Assembly (NCBI GenBank): GCA_902770195.1
Contig: CACXSA010000027.1
Location: 1 to 40,341, forward strand
Source of the DNA: an uncultured Prevotellaceae bacterium
GTDB lineage: Bacteria; Bacteroidota; Bacteroidia; Bacteroidales; Bacteroidaceae
Reading direction: 5' to 3'
Length of the DNA stretch: 40,341 nt
The first letter of the stretch is position 1. The number at the start of each line of letters is the position of its first letter. The notes below the pieces were generated by a model that worked only from the letters and a program-made list of their open reading frames with translations, was not told where the DNA came from and did no database searches. The position numbers and the translations under genes are program-made. Of this stretch, positions 15,135-24,218 are shown piece after piece.

Positions 15135-15166
15135 GTTGGTATTTAACGGAAAAAGCTGTATCTTTG
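15132..15166 (+). promoter_or_regulatory. Promoter of the ilvD-ilvB-ilvN operon
   Basis: TATCTTTG at 15159-15166 matches TAnnTTTG, with TTTG/TTGG elements at 15132-15139 in the -33 region. The ATG of ilvD is 32 bp downstream, leaving no room for a leader-peptide attenuator. Confidence 0.7.
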
Positions 15167-15198
15167 CAGGCTAAATAGACAAATACTAAGTTAGAGAT

Positions 15199-17004
15199 AT
15201 GAAACATCCATTGCGTAGTGCGGTATGCACAGAAGGACGTAGAATGGCCGGAGCGCGTGCGCTCTGGGTAGCTACAGGTATGAAACACGAACAGTTTGGC
15301 AAACCCATTATTGCTATTGTCAACTCGTTCACCCAGTTTGTGCCGGGACATACCCATTTGCACGAAATCGGACAAATTGTCCGTGAAGAAATAGAGAAGA
15401 TGGGCTGCTATGCCGCTGAGTTCAACACCATTGCCATCGATGATGGTATTGCGATGGGACACGACGGTATGCTCTATTCACTGCCCAGTCGCGACATCAT
15501 TGCCGATAGTGTAGAATATATGGTTAATGCACACAAGGCAGATGCTATGATTTGCATCTCGAACTGTGACAAGGTAACTCCAGGTATGCTGATGGCTTCC
15601 ATGCGCCTGAACATCCCAACGGTGTTCTGTTCGGGAGGTCCTATGGAGGCTGGTCGCTGGCGTGGTGAGAATGCCGACCTGATAACTGCTATGGTGAAGG
15701 GTGCCGACCCCTCTGTCACAGACGAGGAGATGAAGGAAATCGAGAGCTGTTCATGTCCTGGCTGTGGCTCGTGCTCAGGCATGTTTACTGCCAACAGCAT
15801 GAACTCGCTGACAGAGGCGATAGGTCTTTCCCTGCCTGGCAACGGAACGATTCTGGCTACTCATACCAACCGTATAGAGCTCTTCAAGGCTGCTGCCCGT
15901 CAGGTGGTGAAGAATGCCTTTGCCTACTATGAGGATGGCGACGAGAGCGTGCTGCCTCGTAATATTGCCACTCGCAAGGCCTTTATGAATGCGATGTCTC
16001 TGGACATTGCGATGGGTGGTTCTACGAATACCGTGCTCCACCTGTTGGCTGTAGCCCAAGAAGCTGGTGCCGACTTCACGATGAAGGATATCGATGCTCT
16101 TTCCCGTAAGGTTCCATGTCTTTGCAAACTGGCTCCTAACACACAGAAATATTCCGTTCAGGAATGTGGTCGTGCAGGTGGAATCTTAGGCATATTGAAT
16201 GAACTCAACAAGGGTGGACTCATTGATGGCTCTGCTCCACGTGTGGATAAGATGACGCTCAGTGAGGCCATCAAGAAATATAGTATCGTAGATGGCACTG
16301 TCGATGCAGAAGCCAACCGCATCTATCAGTCGGCTCCCGGCAATCGCTTCTCCACGAAGATGGGAAGTCAGAGTGCAGAGTGGGGAACACTCGACACCGA
16401 TCGTGCCAATGGCTGTATCCGTGACATTGAACATGCCTACACCAAGGATGGCGGCTTGGCAGTCCTCTTCGGCAACATTGCCCAGGACGGATGTGTTGTC
16501 AAGACTGCTGGTGTCGATGAGAGCCTGTGGCATTTCGAGGGTCCTGCCGTTGTCTTCGACTCTCAGGAGGATGCCTGCGAGGGAATCCTGGGTGGCAAGG
16601 TGAAGAAAGGTGACTGTGTTGTCATCACCCACGAAGGTCCCAAAGGTGGACCGGGTATGCAGGAGATGTTGTATCCCACGTCCTATATCAAGTCGATGCA
16701 CATGGGTAAGGAGTGTGCCCTGATTACTGACGGACGCTTTTCAGGAGGTACATCTGGTCTGAGCATCGGACATATATCTCCCGAGGCTGCTGCTGGTGGT
16801 AACATTGGTAAGATTAAGGATGGCGACATCATCGTCATTGATATCCCCAACCGCAGCATCAACGTGAAGCTGTCGGACGAAGAACTGGCAGCACGTCCAC
16901 AGCAACCACTAAAGCGCAACCGCCAGGTGTCGAAAGCCCTGCGTGCCTACGCTCAGAGCGTATCAAGTGCTGATAAGGGAGGAGTGAGAATATTAAATGA
17001 GTAA
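15199..17004 (+). CDS. ilvD: Dihydroxy-acid dehydratase
   Basis: Converts 2,3-dihydroxy-isovalerate and 2,3-dihydroxy-3-methylvalerate to the 2-oxo acids of valine and isoleucine synthesis, in the cytoplasm with an iron-sulfur cluster. The 601 residues follow the E. coli IlvD pattern closely: [12 protein letters not shown] near 42, Cys123 in [21 protein letters not shown] (Cys186-Cys192), [26 protein letters not shown], and [14 protein letters not shown]. The C-terminal substrate region is [21 protein letters not shown]. It is the first gene of a branched-chain amino-acid operon and its promoter is clear. Nothing unusual was seen in the protein. Confidence 0.97.
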   Translation: MKHPLRSAVCTEGRRMAGARALWVATGMKHEQFGKPIIAIVNSFTQFVPGHTHLHEIGQIVREEIEKMGCYAAEFNTIAIDDGIAMGHDGMLYSLPSRDIIADSVEYMVNAHKADAMICISNCDKVTPGMLMASMRLNIPTVFCSGGPMEAGRWRGENADLITAMVKGADPSVTDEEMKEIESCSCPGCGSCSGMFTANSMNSLTEAIGLSLPGNGTILATHTNRIELFKAAARQVVKNAFAYYEDGDESVLPRNIATRKAFMNAMSLDIAMGGSTNTVLHLLAVAQEAGADFTMKDIDALSRKVPCLCKLAPNTQKYSVQECGRAGGILGILNELNKGGLIDGSAPRVDKMTLSEAIKKYSIVDGTVDAEANRIYQSAPGNRFSTKMGSQSAEWGTLDTDRANGCIRDIEHAYTKDGGLAVLFGNIAQDGCVVKTAGVDESLWHFEGPAVVFDSQEDACEGILGGKVKKGDCVVITHEGPKGGPGMQEMLYPTSYIKSMHMGKECALITDGRFSGGTSGLSIGHISPEAAAGGNIGKIKDGDIIVIDIPNRSINVKLSDEELAARPQQPLKRNRQVSKALRAYAQSVSSADKGGVRILNE

Positions 17005-17010
17005 TGATAA

Positions 17011-17050
17011 AATGAGAAATGAGAAATTCCTCATTTCTAATTTCTAATTT
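17011..17050 (+). repeat. AATGAGAA-type palindromic intergenic repeat
   Basis: AGAAATGAG at 17015-17023 pairs with CTCATTTCT at 17030-17038 between ilvD and ilvB. The low-complexity wording (AATGAGAAATGAG, then TTTCTAATTTCT) is a common style of Bacteroidales intergenic repeat. It could moderate read-through into ilvB. Confidence 0.5.
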
Positions 17051-17059
17051 ACAGAGAAT

Positions 17060-18763
17060 ATGAGAGACAAGATAACTGGTTCGAAAGCGCTGATGCGTGC
17101 ATTGCAGGCCGAGGGTGTGAAGACTATTTTCGGTTACCCTGGCGGCTCTATCATGCCCACGTACGATTCGCTATTCGACTATACACGAGGCGAGAAGAAG
17201 TGTTTCGACCATATATTGGTGCGTCATGAACAGGCTGCGGTACATGCTGCAGAGGGCTATGCACGTGTTTCTGGCGAGGTAGGCGTGGCTTTGGTGACCA
17301 GTGGCCCTGGTGCTACCAACACACTGACAGGTGTGGCTGATGCTATGCTGGATTCAACACCTGTTGTAGTGATTGCCGGTCAGGTGGCCATCTCGGCACT
17401 GGGAACAGATGCCTTCCAAGAGGTTGACCTGGTGGGTGTGGCACAGCCTATCTCCAAATGGAGCTATCAGATTCGCCATGCAGAGGATATCGCATGGGCT
17501 GTCAGCCGTGCCTTCTATATTGCCCGTAGCGGTCGTCCTGGTCCTGTAGTACTGGACTTCCCCCGTAATGCTCAGGTGGAGGAAATAGCCTGGGAGCCCA
17601 AGAAGGTGGATTTTATCCGCTCTTATGTGGCATATCCCAAGCTGAACGAAGAATTGGTAAAGCAAGCAGCAGAACTGATTAATCAGGCAAAGCGCCCTCT
17701 GGCATTGGTCGGACAGGGTGTAGAACTGGGAAATGCCCAAGAGGAGCTGAAAGCTTTCTTGGAGAAAGCAGATATCCCTGCCGGTCGTACCATGCTGGGA
17801 CTGAGCGCATTGCCCTCCAATCACCCTCTTAATGTCGGAATGTTGGGTATGCATGGAAACTATGCCGTTAACCTGAAGGAACAGGAATGTGACGTGCTGA
17901 TAGCTATCGGTATGCGTTTCTCAGACCGTGTGACAGGTAATACGAAAACCTATGCCAAACAAGCCAAGATTATTCATTTGGATATTGACAAGAGTGAGAT
18001 TGACAAGAATGTGAAGACTGATGTGGCTGTGGTGGCTGACTGTAAGCAGTCGTTGCCAGCCCTTACCGCTTTGCTCAATAAGGCTAACCATCAGGAGTGG
18101 CGCGATTCGTTCAAGGAACTGGATCAGAAGGAGCATGAGAAGGTGATAGAACCAGCTATTCATCCGAAAGAAGGTCCGCTGCTGATGGGTGAGGTGGTGA
18201 ATGCCGTTGCTGAGCAGGCTCCTAAAGGAACCGTGCTTGTAACTGACGTGGGACAGAACCAGTTGTTTGCTACTCGCTATTTCAAATATGAGCAGAAGCG
18301 CAGCATTTGTACCAGTGGTGGTCTGGGTACGATGGGCTATGGTATGCCTGCAGCCATTGGAGCTACCTTTGGCACCGACCGTACTGTTTGTTGCTTCATG
18401 GGTGATGGTGGTTTCCAGATGTGTATTGAGGAACTTGGTACTATCATGGAACAACAGTCACCAGTAAAGATGATTCTTTTGAACAACAATTATCTGGGCA
18501 ATGTGCGCCAGTGGCAGGATATGTTCTGGATGCGTCGTAAGTCGTTTACCAAGATGATGAATCCCTGCTACGAGCTGATTGCCAAGGCCTATGGTATTGG
18601 CTATGAGGCTGTTACAGACCGTAATACCCTTGCCGCTGCTGTTGAGAAGATGCTGAAGACTGATGGTCCGTACATCTTGGAGTGTGCTATCAAGGAAGAT
18701 GACGATGTGCTGCCAATGACTCCTCCTGGCATGAATGTCAGCGATATGATGCTGGAGATTTAA
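17060..18763 (+). CDS. ilvB: Acetolactate synthase large (catalytic) subunit
   Basis: Condenses two pyruvates, or pyruvate with 2-oxobutyrate, to acetolactate or acetohydroxybutyrate using thiamine diphosphate, Mg2+ and FAD. The 567 residues have the three-domain layout. The N-terminal pyrimidine-binding domain holds the catalytic Glu in VRHEQAAVHAAEGYAR. The central domain contains GMLGMHGNYAVN. The C-terminal diphosphate-binding domain runs from GDGGFQM to LLNNNYLGNVRQWQDMFW. It lies 55 bp after ilvD and 48 bp before the regulatory subunit, all on one strand. The length and all motifs are normal. Confidence 0.97.
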   Translation: MRDKITGSKALMRALQAEGVKTIFGYPGGSIMPTYDSLFDYTRGEKKCFDHILVRHEQAAVHAAEGYARVSGEVGVALVTSGPGATNTLTGVADAMLDSTPVVVIAGQVAISALGTDAFQEVDLVGVAQPISKWSYQIRHAEDIAWAVSRAFYIARSGRPGPVVLDFPRNAQVEEIAWEPKKVDFIRSYVAYPKLNEELVKQAAELINQAKRPLALVGQGVELGNAQEELKAFLEKADIPAGRTMLGLSALPSNHPLNVGMLGMHGNYAVNLKEQECDVLIAIGMRFSDRVTGNTKTYAKQAKIIHLDIDKSEIDKNVKTDVAVVADCKQSLPALTALLNKANHQEWRDSFKELDQKEHEKVIEPAIHPKEGPLLMGEVVNAVAEQAPKGTVLVTDVGQNQLFATRYFKYEQKRSICTSGGLGTMGYGMPAAIGATFGTDRTVCCFMGDGGFQMCIEELGTIMEQQSPVKMILLNNNYLGNVRQWQDMFWMRRKSFTKMMNPCYELIAKAYGIGYEAVTDRNTLAAAVEKMLKTDGPYILECAIKEDDDVLPMTPPGMNVSDMMLEI

Positions 18764-18800
18764 GGGGAAAGGTGAAAGTGAAAAGTGAAAAATTGGCTAC
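18764..18800 (+). repeat. AAAGTGAAA-type short repeat between ilvB and ilvN
   Basis: The spacer reads as near-repeats of GGTGAAA / AGTGAAA. It is the third style of short low-complexity repeat in this window and fills most of the ilvB-ilvN gap. Confidence 0.4.
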
Positions 18801-18811
18801 CGCTATAGAAT

Positions 18812-19357
18812 ATGGAAGATAATAAGAAATTATATACGTTGCTGGTTTACTCGGAGAATGTGGCTGGTATTCTGAATCAGATTACTGCTGTGTTCACCCG
18901 CCGTCAGGTAAATATTGAAAGTCTGAACGTGTCGGCCTCCAGCATTGAGGGAGTTCATAAGTACACCATCACCGCATGGAGCGATGAGGATCAGATAGTG
19001 AAGATTACCAAGCAGATAGAAAAGAAAATCGATGTTGTTAAGGCTAACTACTTCACCGATGAACAGCTTTTTATCCGTGAGACAGGACTTTACAAACTGA
19101 ACACCAATAAAGTACTGGAGAATCCGGAAATTTCACGTACTATTCGTCGTTACGATGCTAGTATCACGGAGGTGAACCCTACTTATACTATTGTGATGAA
19201 ACATGGGGTGACCGAAAAAATCATAGCCTTGTATCGCGAATTGGCAGAGTTCAATTGCGTATTCCAATATACCCGAAGTGGACGAATTGCCGTTACTCGT
19301 GGTAAACAGGAAGAAGTCAGCAAATTCTTGGAACAGAGGGAGGAACAACATGGATAA
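18812..19357 (+). CDS. ilvN: Acetolactate synthase small (regulatory) subunit
   Basis: Regulatory partner of IlvB, expected to mediate valine feedback. 181 residues. The N-terminal ACT domain is LYTLLVYSENVAGILNQITAVFTRRQVNIESL, followed by SIEGVHKYTITAW. The C-terminal domain includes RTIRRYDASITEVNP and CVFQYTRSGRIAVTRG. The length and both domains match the IlvH/IlvN family. Its stop codon overlaps the start of the thioesterase gene by 8 bp, so translation of the two is coupled. Confidence 0.93.
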   Translation: MEDNKKLYTLLVYSENVAGILNQITAVFTRRQVNIESLNVSASSIEGVHKYTITAWSDEDQIVKITKQIEKKIDVVKANYFTDEQLFIRETGLYKLNTNKVLENPEISRTIRRYDASITEVNPTYTIVMKHGVTEKIIALYRELAEFNCVFQYTRSGRIAVTRGKQEEVSKFLEQREEQHG

Positions 19358-20090
19358 AGTAGGTTGCTATCCCTTTATGTCTGAGCCGTTCCACTGTGAT
19401 TTCAGTGGACGTCTCTTTATGGGCCATTTGGGTAATCACATGCTGAATGCTGCCGATTTTCACTCTTCGGCACGTGGCTTTGGCATGAAATACCTCATGA
19501 CTATCAAGCGTTCGTGGGTTCTTTCCCGTCTGGCTATTGAGATGGACGAGATGCCCATGCAATATACAAAGTTCAATGTGGAAACGTGGGTGGAGAGTGC
19601 TATGCGCTATTTCACCTCCCGTAACTTTGCTGTCATCGGAGAGGACGGTCACACCTATGGCTATGGTCGTAGCATCTGGGCGATGATAGATACGGAAACC
19701 CGTCAGCCCACAGATATCTATGCCATAGACAATGGGGCTATCGAAAATTGGATAGTCAATGATAAGGAATGTCCCATTGACAAGGGTGGGCGAGTGAAGA
19801 TGGGTAGTGATGCCCAACTGGTTCGTACTATTGATACCTATTATAATGATGTAGATATCAATGGACATATCAATAGTGTGAAATACATAGAACATGTGCT
19901 TGACCTATGGGATATGGAATGGTATCGTTCGCATCAGATTAAGCGTTTTGAGATAGCCTATGTTGCCGAGGCTCATGCTGGTGACCAACTTTCTTTCTAT
20001 CTGGAACAGACAGGCGATACAGAATATAGTATTCGGATTGTTCGTACAGATGGGACAGAGTGTTGTCGGAGTAAGGTCGTTTTCAAGTAG
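19350..20090 (+). CDS. Acyl-ACP thioesterase (FatA/FatB-like)
   Basis: Predicted to release fatty acids from acyl carrier protein in the cytoplasm. The chosen ATG at 19350 (MDKVGCYPFMSEPFHCDF) overlaps the ilvN stop; the longer GTG frame from 19278 runs inside ilvN and is unlikely. About 246 residues form a double hot-dog fold. The first hot-dog has KRSWVLSRLAIEMDEMP and FNVETWVE, and the second carries the conserved DVDINGHINSVKYIEHVLD with the catalytic-type Asn/His. Bacteroidales often keep this gene inside the ilv cluster. Branched 2-oxo acids from this pathway prime iso/anteiso fatty acids, so the link may be to branched lipid supply; that is inference. In many relatives ilvC is next, but here an ABC-F gene follows. 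Confidence 0.88.
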   Translation: MDKVGCYPFMSEPFHCDFSGRLFMGHLGNHMLNAADFHSSARGFGMKYLMTIKRSWVLSRLAIEMDEMPMQYTKFNVETWVESAMRYFTSRNFAVIGEDGHTYGYGRSIWAMIDTETRQPTDIYAIDNGAIENWIVNDKECPIDKGGRVKMGSDAQLVRTIDTYYNDVDINGHINSVKYIEHVLDLWDMEWYRSHQIKRFEIAYVAEAHAGDQLSFYLEQTGDTEYSIRIVRTDGTECCRSKVVFK

Positions 20091-20096
20091 TATGCA

Positions 20097-22070
20097 ATGA
20101 TTTCGGTAGAATCCCTACATGTTGAATTTGGCATAAAACCCCTCTTTACAGATGCCAGTTTCGTGGTCAATGATCGCGACCGGATAGCTCTTGTGGGAAA
20201 AAACGGAGCAGGCAAGTCAACGCTGTTGAAGATACTATGTGGAATCCAACAGCCAACGAGTGGTGTGGTGAGTATTCCTAACGATACCACGATAGGCTAT
20301 TTGCCACAGGTCATGATTCTACAGGACGATACGACCGTTCGTGAGGAAGCTCAGAAAGCCTTTGCCGACATCACGAAGATGAAGGAACGTATTGACCACA
20401 TGAATCAGCAGTTAGCGGAGCGTACCGATTATGAGAGTGCTGACTATATGGCCTTAGTGGAGAAATTCACTCAGGAACATGAGCGCTATATGATGATGGG
20501 GGCTGAGAACTATGAAGCAGAAATAGAACGCACCCTAACAGGTCTGGGCTTTCTGCGTACAGACTTTGAACGTCCTACCAGTGAGTTCAGCGGAGGTTGG
20601 CGCATGCGTATAGAATTGGCAAAGATTCTATTGCAGAAGCCTGACGTGCTCTTGCTCGATGAGCCCACCAACCATCTTGACATAGAATCCATACAATGGC
20701 TGGAGCAATTCCTTGCCCAGAGTGCCAAGGCGGTGGTTCTGGTAAGTCACGACCGTGCTTTTATCAATAATGTTTCCAATCGTACACTGGAGATTTCTTG
20801 TGGACGTATTATTGATTATAAGGTGAAGTATGACGAATATGTCACTCTTCGAAAAGAGCGTCGTGAACAGCAGTTGAGAGCCTACGAGAACCAGCAGAAG
20901 GAGATTATCGAAATGCGCCAGTTTATAGAGCGTTTCCGTTATCAGGCTACGAAGGCTGTACAGGTGCAACAGAAAATCAAGCAGTTGGAGAAGATTGTTC
21001 CCATCGAGATTGATGAGGTAGATAATTCTTCCATGCACCTAAAGTTCCCGCCTTGCCTGCGTTCTGGCGATTATCCCATTATTTGCGAAGATGTTGCCAA
21101 AAGCTATGGCTCACATACCGTTTTCTCAGCTGTCAACCTGACCATCAAACGAGGTGAGAAGGTAGCTTTTGTAGGTAAAAATGGTGAAGGTAAATCTACT
21201 TTGGTGAAGTGTATTATGGGCGAGATACCTTTTGAGGGAAAATTGAAGGTAGGTCATAATATTCAAATAGGATATTTTGCCCAAAACCAGGCACAGCTGT
21301 TGGACGAGAGTCTGACGGTGTTCCAAACTATAGACAATGTGGCGAAGGGGGATATTCGTCTGAAAATCAACGATATCCTTGGCGCCTTTATGTTTGGAGG
21401 TGAGGAATCTGATAAGAAAGTAAAAGTGCTCAGTGGAGGTGAGCGTAGTCGTCTGGCTATGATTCGCCTGTTGCTGGAACCTGTTAATCTGCTGATACTT
21501 GACGAGCCTACCAACCACCTTGATATGGCTTCGAAGGATGTACTGAAAGAGGCGATACGAGCCTTTGACGGAACAGCGATTGTGGTCAGCCACGACCGTG
21601 AATTCTTGGATGGACTGGTAACGAAGGTTTATGAGTTTGGAGGTGGAAAGGTAAAAGAACATCTTGGCGGTATTTATGATTTCCTTCAGGCTAAGGAGAT
21701 TAGGGAATTGAATGAACTGGAAATAACAGTCCGAACGGGACAGACTGCCAGTCCGCTCCCTTCGGACCAAAAGTCCGTAGCCGACGGACTAAAAGAAGAC
21801 AAGCCCTCTTCTACAAAGAATACAAGTTATGCAGAACATAAGGAACGGCAAAAACAATTACGAAAGGCAGAGAAAGCTGTAGAACAGTCTGAGCGAAAAA
21901 TCAGCGATATGGAACGCCGCCTGAAAGAGCTTGATGACTTGCTGATGAAGCCGGAGAATGCATCGAATATGGAATTCGTGACAGAATACACTTCAACGAA
22001 GAAAGCCCTTGACGAAGAAGTGGAACGATGGGAGAAACTCTCAGAAGAACTAGACATTTTATCCAATTAA
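20097..22070 (+). CDS. ABC-F family ATPase (translation-factor type)
   Basis: A soluble tandem ABC protein of the ABC-F group, which act on ribosomes rather than as transporters. 657 residues. The first nucleotide-binding domain has GKNGAGKST at about 34-42, signature FSGGWRMR and LLLDEPTNHLD. The interdomain linker (~240-330) is rich in Arg/Gln/Glu. The second domain has GKNGEGKST near 360, LSGGERSR and LLILDEPTNHLD. A C-terminal coiled coil (AEHKERQKQLRKAEKAVE onward) resembles Uup/YheS-type proteins. Between domain 2 and the coiled coil the DNA contains three small GTCCG-based hairpins. It starts 6 bp after the thioesterase stop and 11 bp before the peptidase gene. Antibiotic-resistance function is not implied. 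Confidence 0.92.
   Translation: MISVESLHVEFGIKPLFTDASFVVNDRDRIALVGKNGAGKSTLLKILCGIQQPTSGVVSIPNDTTIGYLPQVMILQDDTTVREEAQKAFADITKMKERIDHMNQQLAERTDYESADYMALVEKFTQEHERYMMMGAENYEAEIERTLTGLGFLRTDFERPTSEFSGGWRMRIELAKILLQKPDVLLLDEPTNHLDIESIQWLEQFLAQSAKAVVLVSHDRAFINNVSNRTLEISCGRIIDYKVKYDEYVTLRKERREQQLRAYENQQKEIIEMRQFIERFRYQATKAVQVQQKIKQLEKIVPIEIDEVDNSSMHLKFPPCLRSGDYPIICEDVAKSYGSHTVFSAVNLTIKRGEKVAFVGKNGEGKSTLVKCIMGEIPFEGKLKVGHNIQIGYFAQNQAQLLDESLTVFQTIDNVAKGDIRLKINDILGAFMFGGEESDKKVKVLSGGERSRLAMIRLLLEPVNLLILDEPTNHLDMASKDVLKEAIRAFDGTAIVVSHDREFLDGLVTKVYEFGGGKVKEHLGGIYDFLQAKEIRELNELEITVRTGQTASPLPSDQKSVADGLKEDKPSSTKNTSYAEHKERQKQLRKAEKAVEQSERKISDMERRLKELDDLLMKPENASNMEFVTEYTSTKKALDEEVERWEKLSEELDILSN
21728..21790 (+). 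repeat. GTCCG/CGGAC hairpin cluster inside the ABC-F gene
   Basis: Three small stems occur in a row: GTCC/GGAC near 21729-21741, GTCCG 21751-21755 with CGGAC 21763-21767, and AGTCCGT 21772-21778 with ACGGACT 21784-21790. They encode a variable linker (TASPLPSDQKSVADG). This looks like a palindromic repeat inserted in frame. Confidence 0.5.
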
Positions 22071-22081
22071 AATAAAAACTT

Positions 22082-24109
22082 ATGAAAAAATTATTAACTG
22101 TTATGGCATTAGCTACAATGACTCTTACGTCATCAGCACAGCTACGCTCAGGTATCGACCTGAAAGACCTCAATACGAGTGTACGACCTGCAGACGACTT
22201 CTATGAGTATGCCTGTGGTGGATGGATGAAAGCCAATCCGCTGCCCCCTGCCTATTCTCGTTATGGCAGTTTCGACCGCTTGGCCGAAGACAACAACAAG
22301 CGTATTAATGGTATTCTAAAAGAACTGTTGGAGAACAACTATGCGCAAGGAAGTGTAGAGCAGAAGTTGAGCGACCTTTACAAGTTGGCTATGGACTCTG
22401 CCCGCCGAGAGAAAGAAGGGGTTACTCCTTTGATGGGTGAACTGAAGACCCTGGAGAATGCGAAAAACAAAGAACAGCTGTTCAACGTGCAGCTCGCTAT
22501 GATGCCTTATGGCGAATCAGAGTTTTTCTCTGCATATATCGGAGCTGATGACAAGAACGCATCGGAAAATATTCTGAACATCTATCAGAGTGGTCTTACA
22601 CTCGGACAGAAAGACTATTATCTGGAGAATGATGAGGCTACCAAGAAAATCCGTGATGCCTATAAGAAACATATTGTTAATATGTTCCAACTCTTTGGTT
22701 TCAAGAAAGGTGCCGCAGAGAAGAAGATGAAGAACATTCTCAAGATAGAGACAGCACTTGCAAAGGTTTCAAAGTCTCGTACTGAACTTCGCGACCCTAT
22801 AGCCAACTATCATAAGATGACATTGAAGGAGTTTAATGCCAACTATCCTCATTTTATGCTTGAGAAGCAGATGAATGCCAAGGGTATTAAGACAGAGTAT
22901 ATCCAAGAGATGGTGGTAGGACAGCCTGAATTCATGGCAGCAGCAGACAAACTGTTTGCAGAGATGACAGCTGCAGAATATCGTGACGTGATGGAGTGGG
23001 GACTTATAGGCTCTGCTTCCGGTTATCTGAACGATGCTGTTCGTGCAGAGAACTTTGAGTTCTATGGTAAGGTGTTCTCGGGTCGTCAGCAAGACCATCC
23101 TCTGTGGCGTCGTGCTACCAATCAGGTACAAGGTGTTATGGGTGAGGCCCTAGGCCGAATCTATGTGAAGAAGTATTTCCCAGCCTCTTCCAAGGAGCGT
23201 ATGAAGACGCTTGTAGAGAATCTGCGTATTGCTCTTGGAGAGCGTATTGCTGCTCAGGATTGGATGGACGATTCTACGAAAGTGAATGCCTTGCTGAAGT
23301 TGAACACTTTCTATGTGAAGATAGGTTATCCTGATAAGTGGACGGACATTAGCGGTCTGAAAATTGATGCGAAAAAATCGTACTATGAGAATATGAAGGA
23401 GTGTGCTCGCTTCTGGACTGCATGGCGCATTGAACATACAGCAGGAAAACCTGTTGACCGTGACGACTGGCACATGACTCCACAGACGGTGAACGCCTAC
23501 TATAATCCAACCACGAACGAGATATGCTTCCCCGCTGGTATTCTGCAAGTTCCATTCTTTGATGCAGCTGCTGATGATGCCTTTAACTATGGTGCTATTG
23601 GTGTTGTTATCGGACATGAGATGACGCATGGCTTTGATGACCAGGGACGTCGCTTTGACAAAGATGGTAACATGCATGACTGGTGGACTTCGGAAGATGG
23701 AAAGAACTTTACATTAAGGACGGATAAGTATGCAGACTTCTTCTCCAAGATTAAGGTGTTGCCCGATCTCAATGCTAATGGTCGTCTGACGTTGGGTGAG
23801 AACCTGGCTGATCACGGTGGTCTGCAAGTGGCTTGGTATGCATACAAAAACGCTACCAAGCGCAATCCTCTTCCTGTGATTGATGGTCTGACAGCTGACC
23901 AGCGTTTCTTCCTGGCTTATGCTGGGGTATGGGCTGGCAATATTACGGAAGCTGAAATCCGCAACCGTACCAAGAGCGACCCTCACTCTTTAGGTCGTTA
24001 TCGCGTCAATGGAGCCCTGCCACATATCGACATGTGGTATGATGCATTTAATGTGAAAGAAGGCGATAAGATGTTTGTTCCTAAGTCCGAGCGCCTGCCT
24101 CTTTGGTAA
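22082..24109 (+). CDS. M13-family zinc metallopeptidase (neprilysin/PepO-like)
   Basis: A secreted or periplasmic endopeptidase that cuts small peptides. 675 residues, with a signal peptide (MKKLLTVMALATMTLTSSAQ). The N-terminal M13 domain starts DDFYEYACGGWMKANP. The catalytic C-terminal domain has NAYYNPTTNEICFPAGILQ, zinc motif HEMTH (His512, Glu513, His516) and the third ligand Glu573 in ENLADHGG, then the conserved end NVKEGDKMFVPKSERLPLW. The length is normal for bacterial M13 enzymes. It ends the ilv/ABC-F run and is followed by a strong terminator. No lipobox is seen. Confidence 0.95.
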   Translation: MKKLLTVMALATMTLTSSAQLRSGIDLKDLNTSVRPADDFYEYACGGWMKANPLPPAYSRYGSFDRLAEDNNKRINGILKELLENNYAQGSVEQKLSDLYKLAMDSARREKEGVTPLMGELKTLENAKNKEQLFNVQLAMMPYGESEFFSAYIGADDKNASENILNIYQSGLTLGQKDYYLENDEATKKIRDAYKKHIVNMFQLFGFKKGAAEKKMKNILKIETALAKVSKSRTELRDPIANYHKMTLKEFNANYPHFMLEKQMNAKGIKTEYIQEMVVGQPEFMAAADKLFAEMTAAEYRDVMEWGLIGSASGYLNDAVRAENFEFYGKVFSGRQQDHPLWRRATNQVQGVMGEALGRIYVKKYFPASSKERMKTLVENLRIALGERIAAQDWMDDSTKVNALLKLNTFYVKIGYPDKWTDISGLKIDAKKSYYENMKECARFWTAWRIEHTAGKPVDRDDWHMTPQTVNAYYNPTTNEICFPAGILQVPFFDAAADDAFNYGAIGVVIGHEMTHGFDDQGRRFDKDGNMHDWWTSEDGKNFTLRTDKYADFFSKIKVLPDLNANGRLTLGENLADHGGLQVAWYAYKNATKRNPLPVIDGLTADQRFFLAYAGVWAGNITEAEIRNRTKSDPHSLGRYRVNGALPHIDMWYDAFNVKEGDKMFVPKSERLPLW

Positions 24110-24135
24110 TAATTGTTGCAAAAACTAAGAAAAAT

Positions 24136-24170
24136 GCCGTCGTAAATATAAAATTTACGGCGGTTTTTTG
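24136..24170 (+). terminator. Intrinsic terminator after the M13 peptidase
   Basis: GCCGTCGTAAAT 24136-24147 pairs with ATTTACGGCGGT 24153-24164 (two wobbles), followed by six T. It cleanly separates the peptidase unit from the signalling operon. Confidence 0.85.
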
Positions 24171-24198
24171 TGTATTAATGAAAAAATAGTTATCTTTG
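24167..24198 (+). promoter_or_regulatory. Promoter of the zinc-ribbon/kinase/AAA+/FHA/PP2C operon
   Basis: TATCTTTG at 24191-24198 with TTTG at 24167-24170, exactly 20 bp apart. Transcription would begin near 24205, which rules out the in-frame start at 24168 for the first gene and supports the ATG at 24219. No other convincing promoter was noticed before metA. Confidence 0.75.
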
Positions 24199-24218
24199 CA
24201 ACAATTATACTACTATTT

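Noticed and set aside
24168-24218. Upstream start for the zinc-ribbon protein giving a hydrophobic N-terminus
   Set aside because: This segment contains the promoter itself (TATCTTTG at 24191), so it cannot be translated from that start site.
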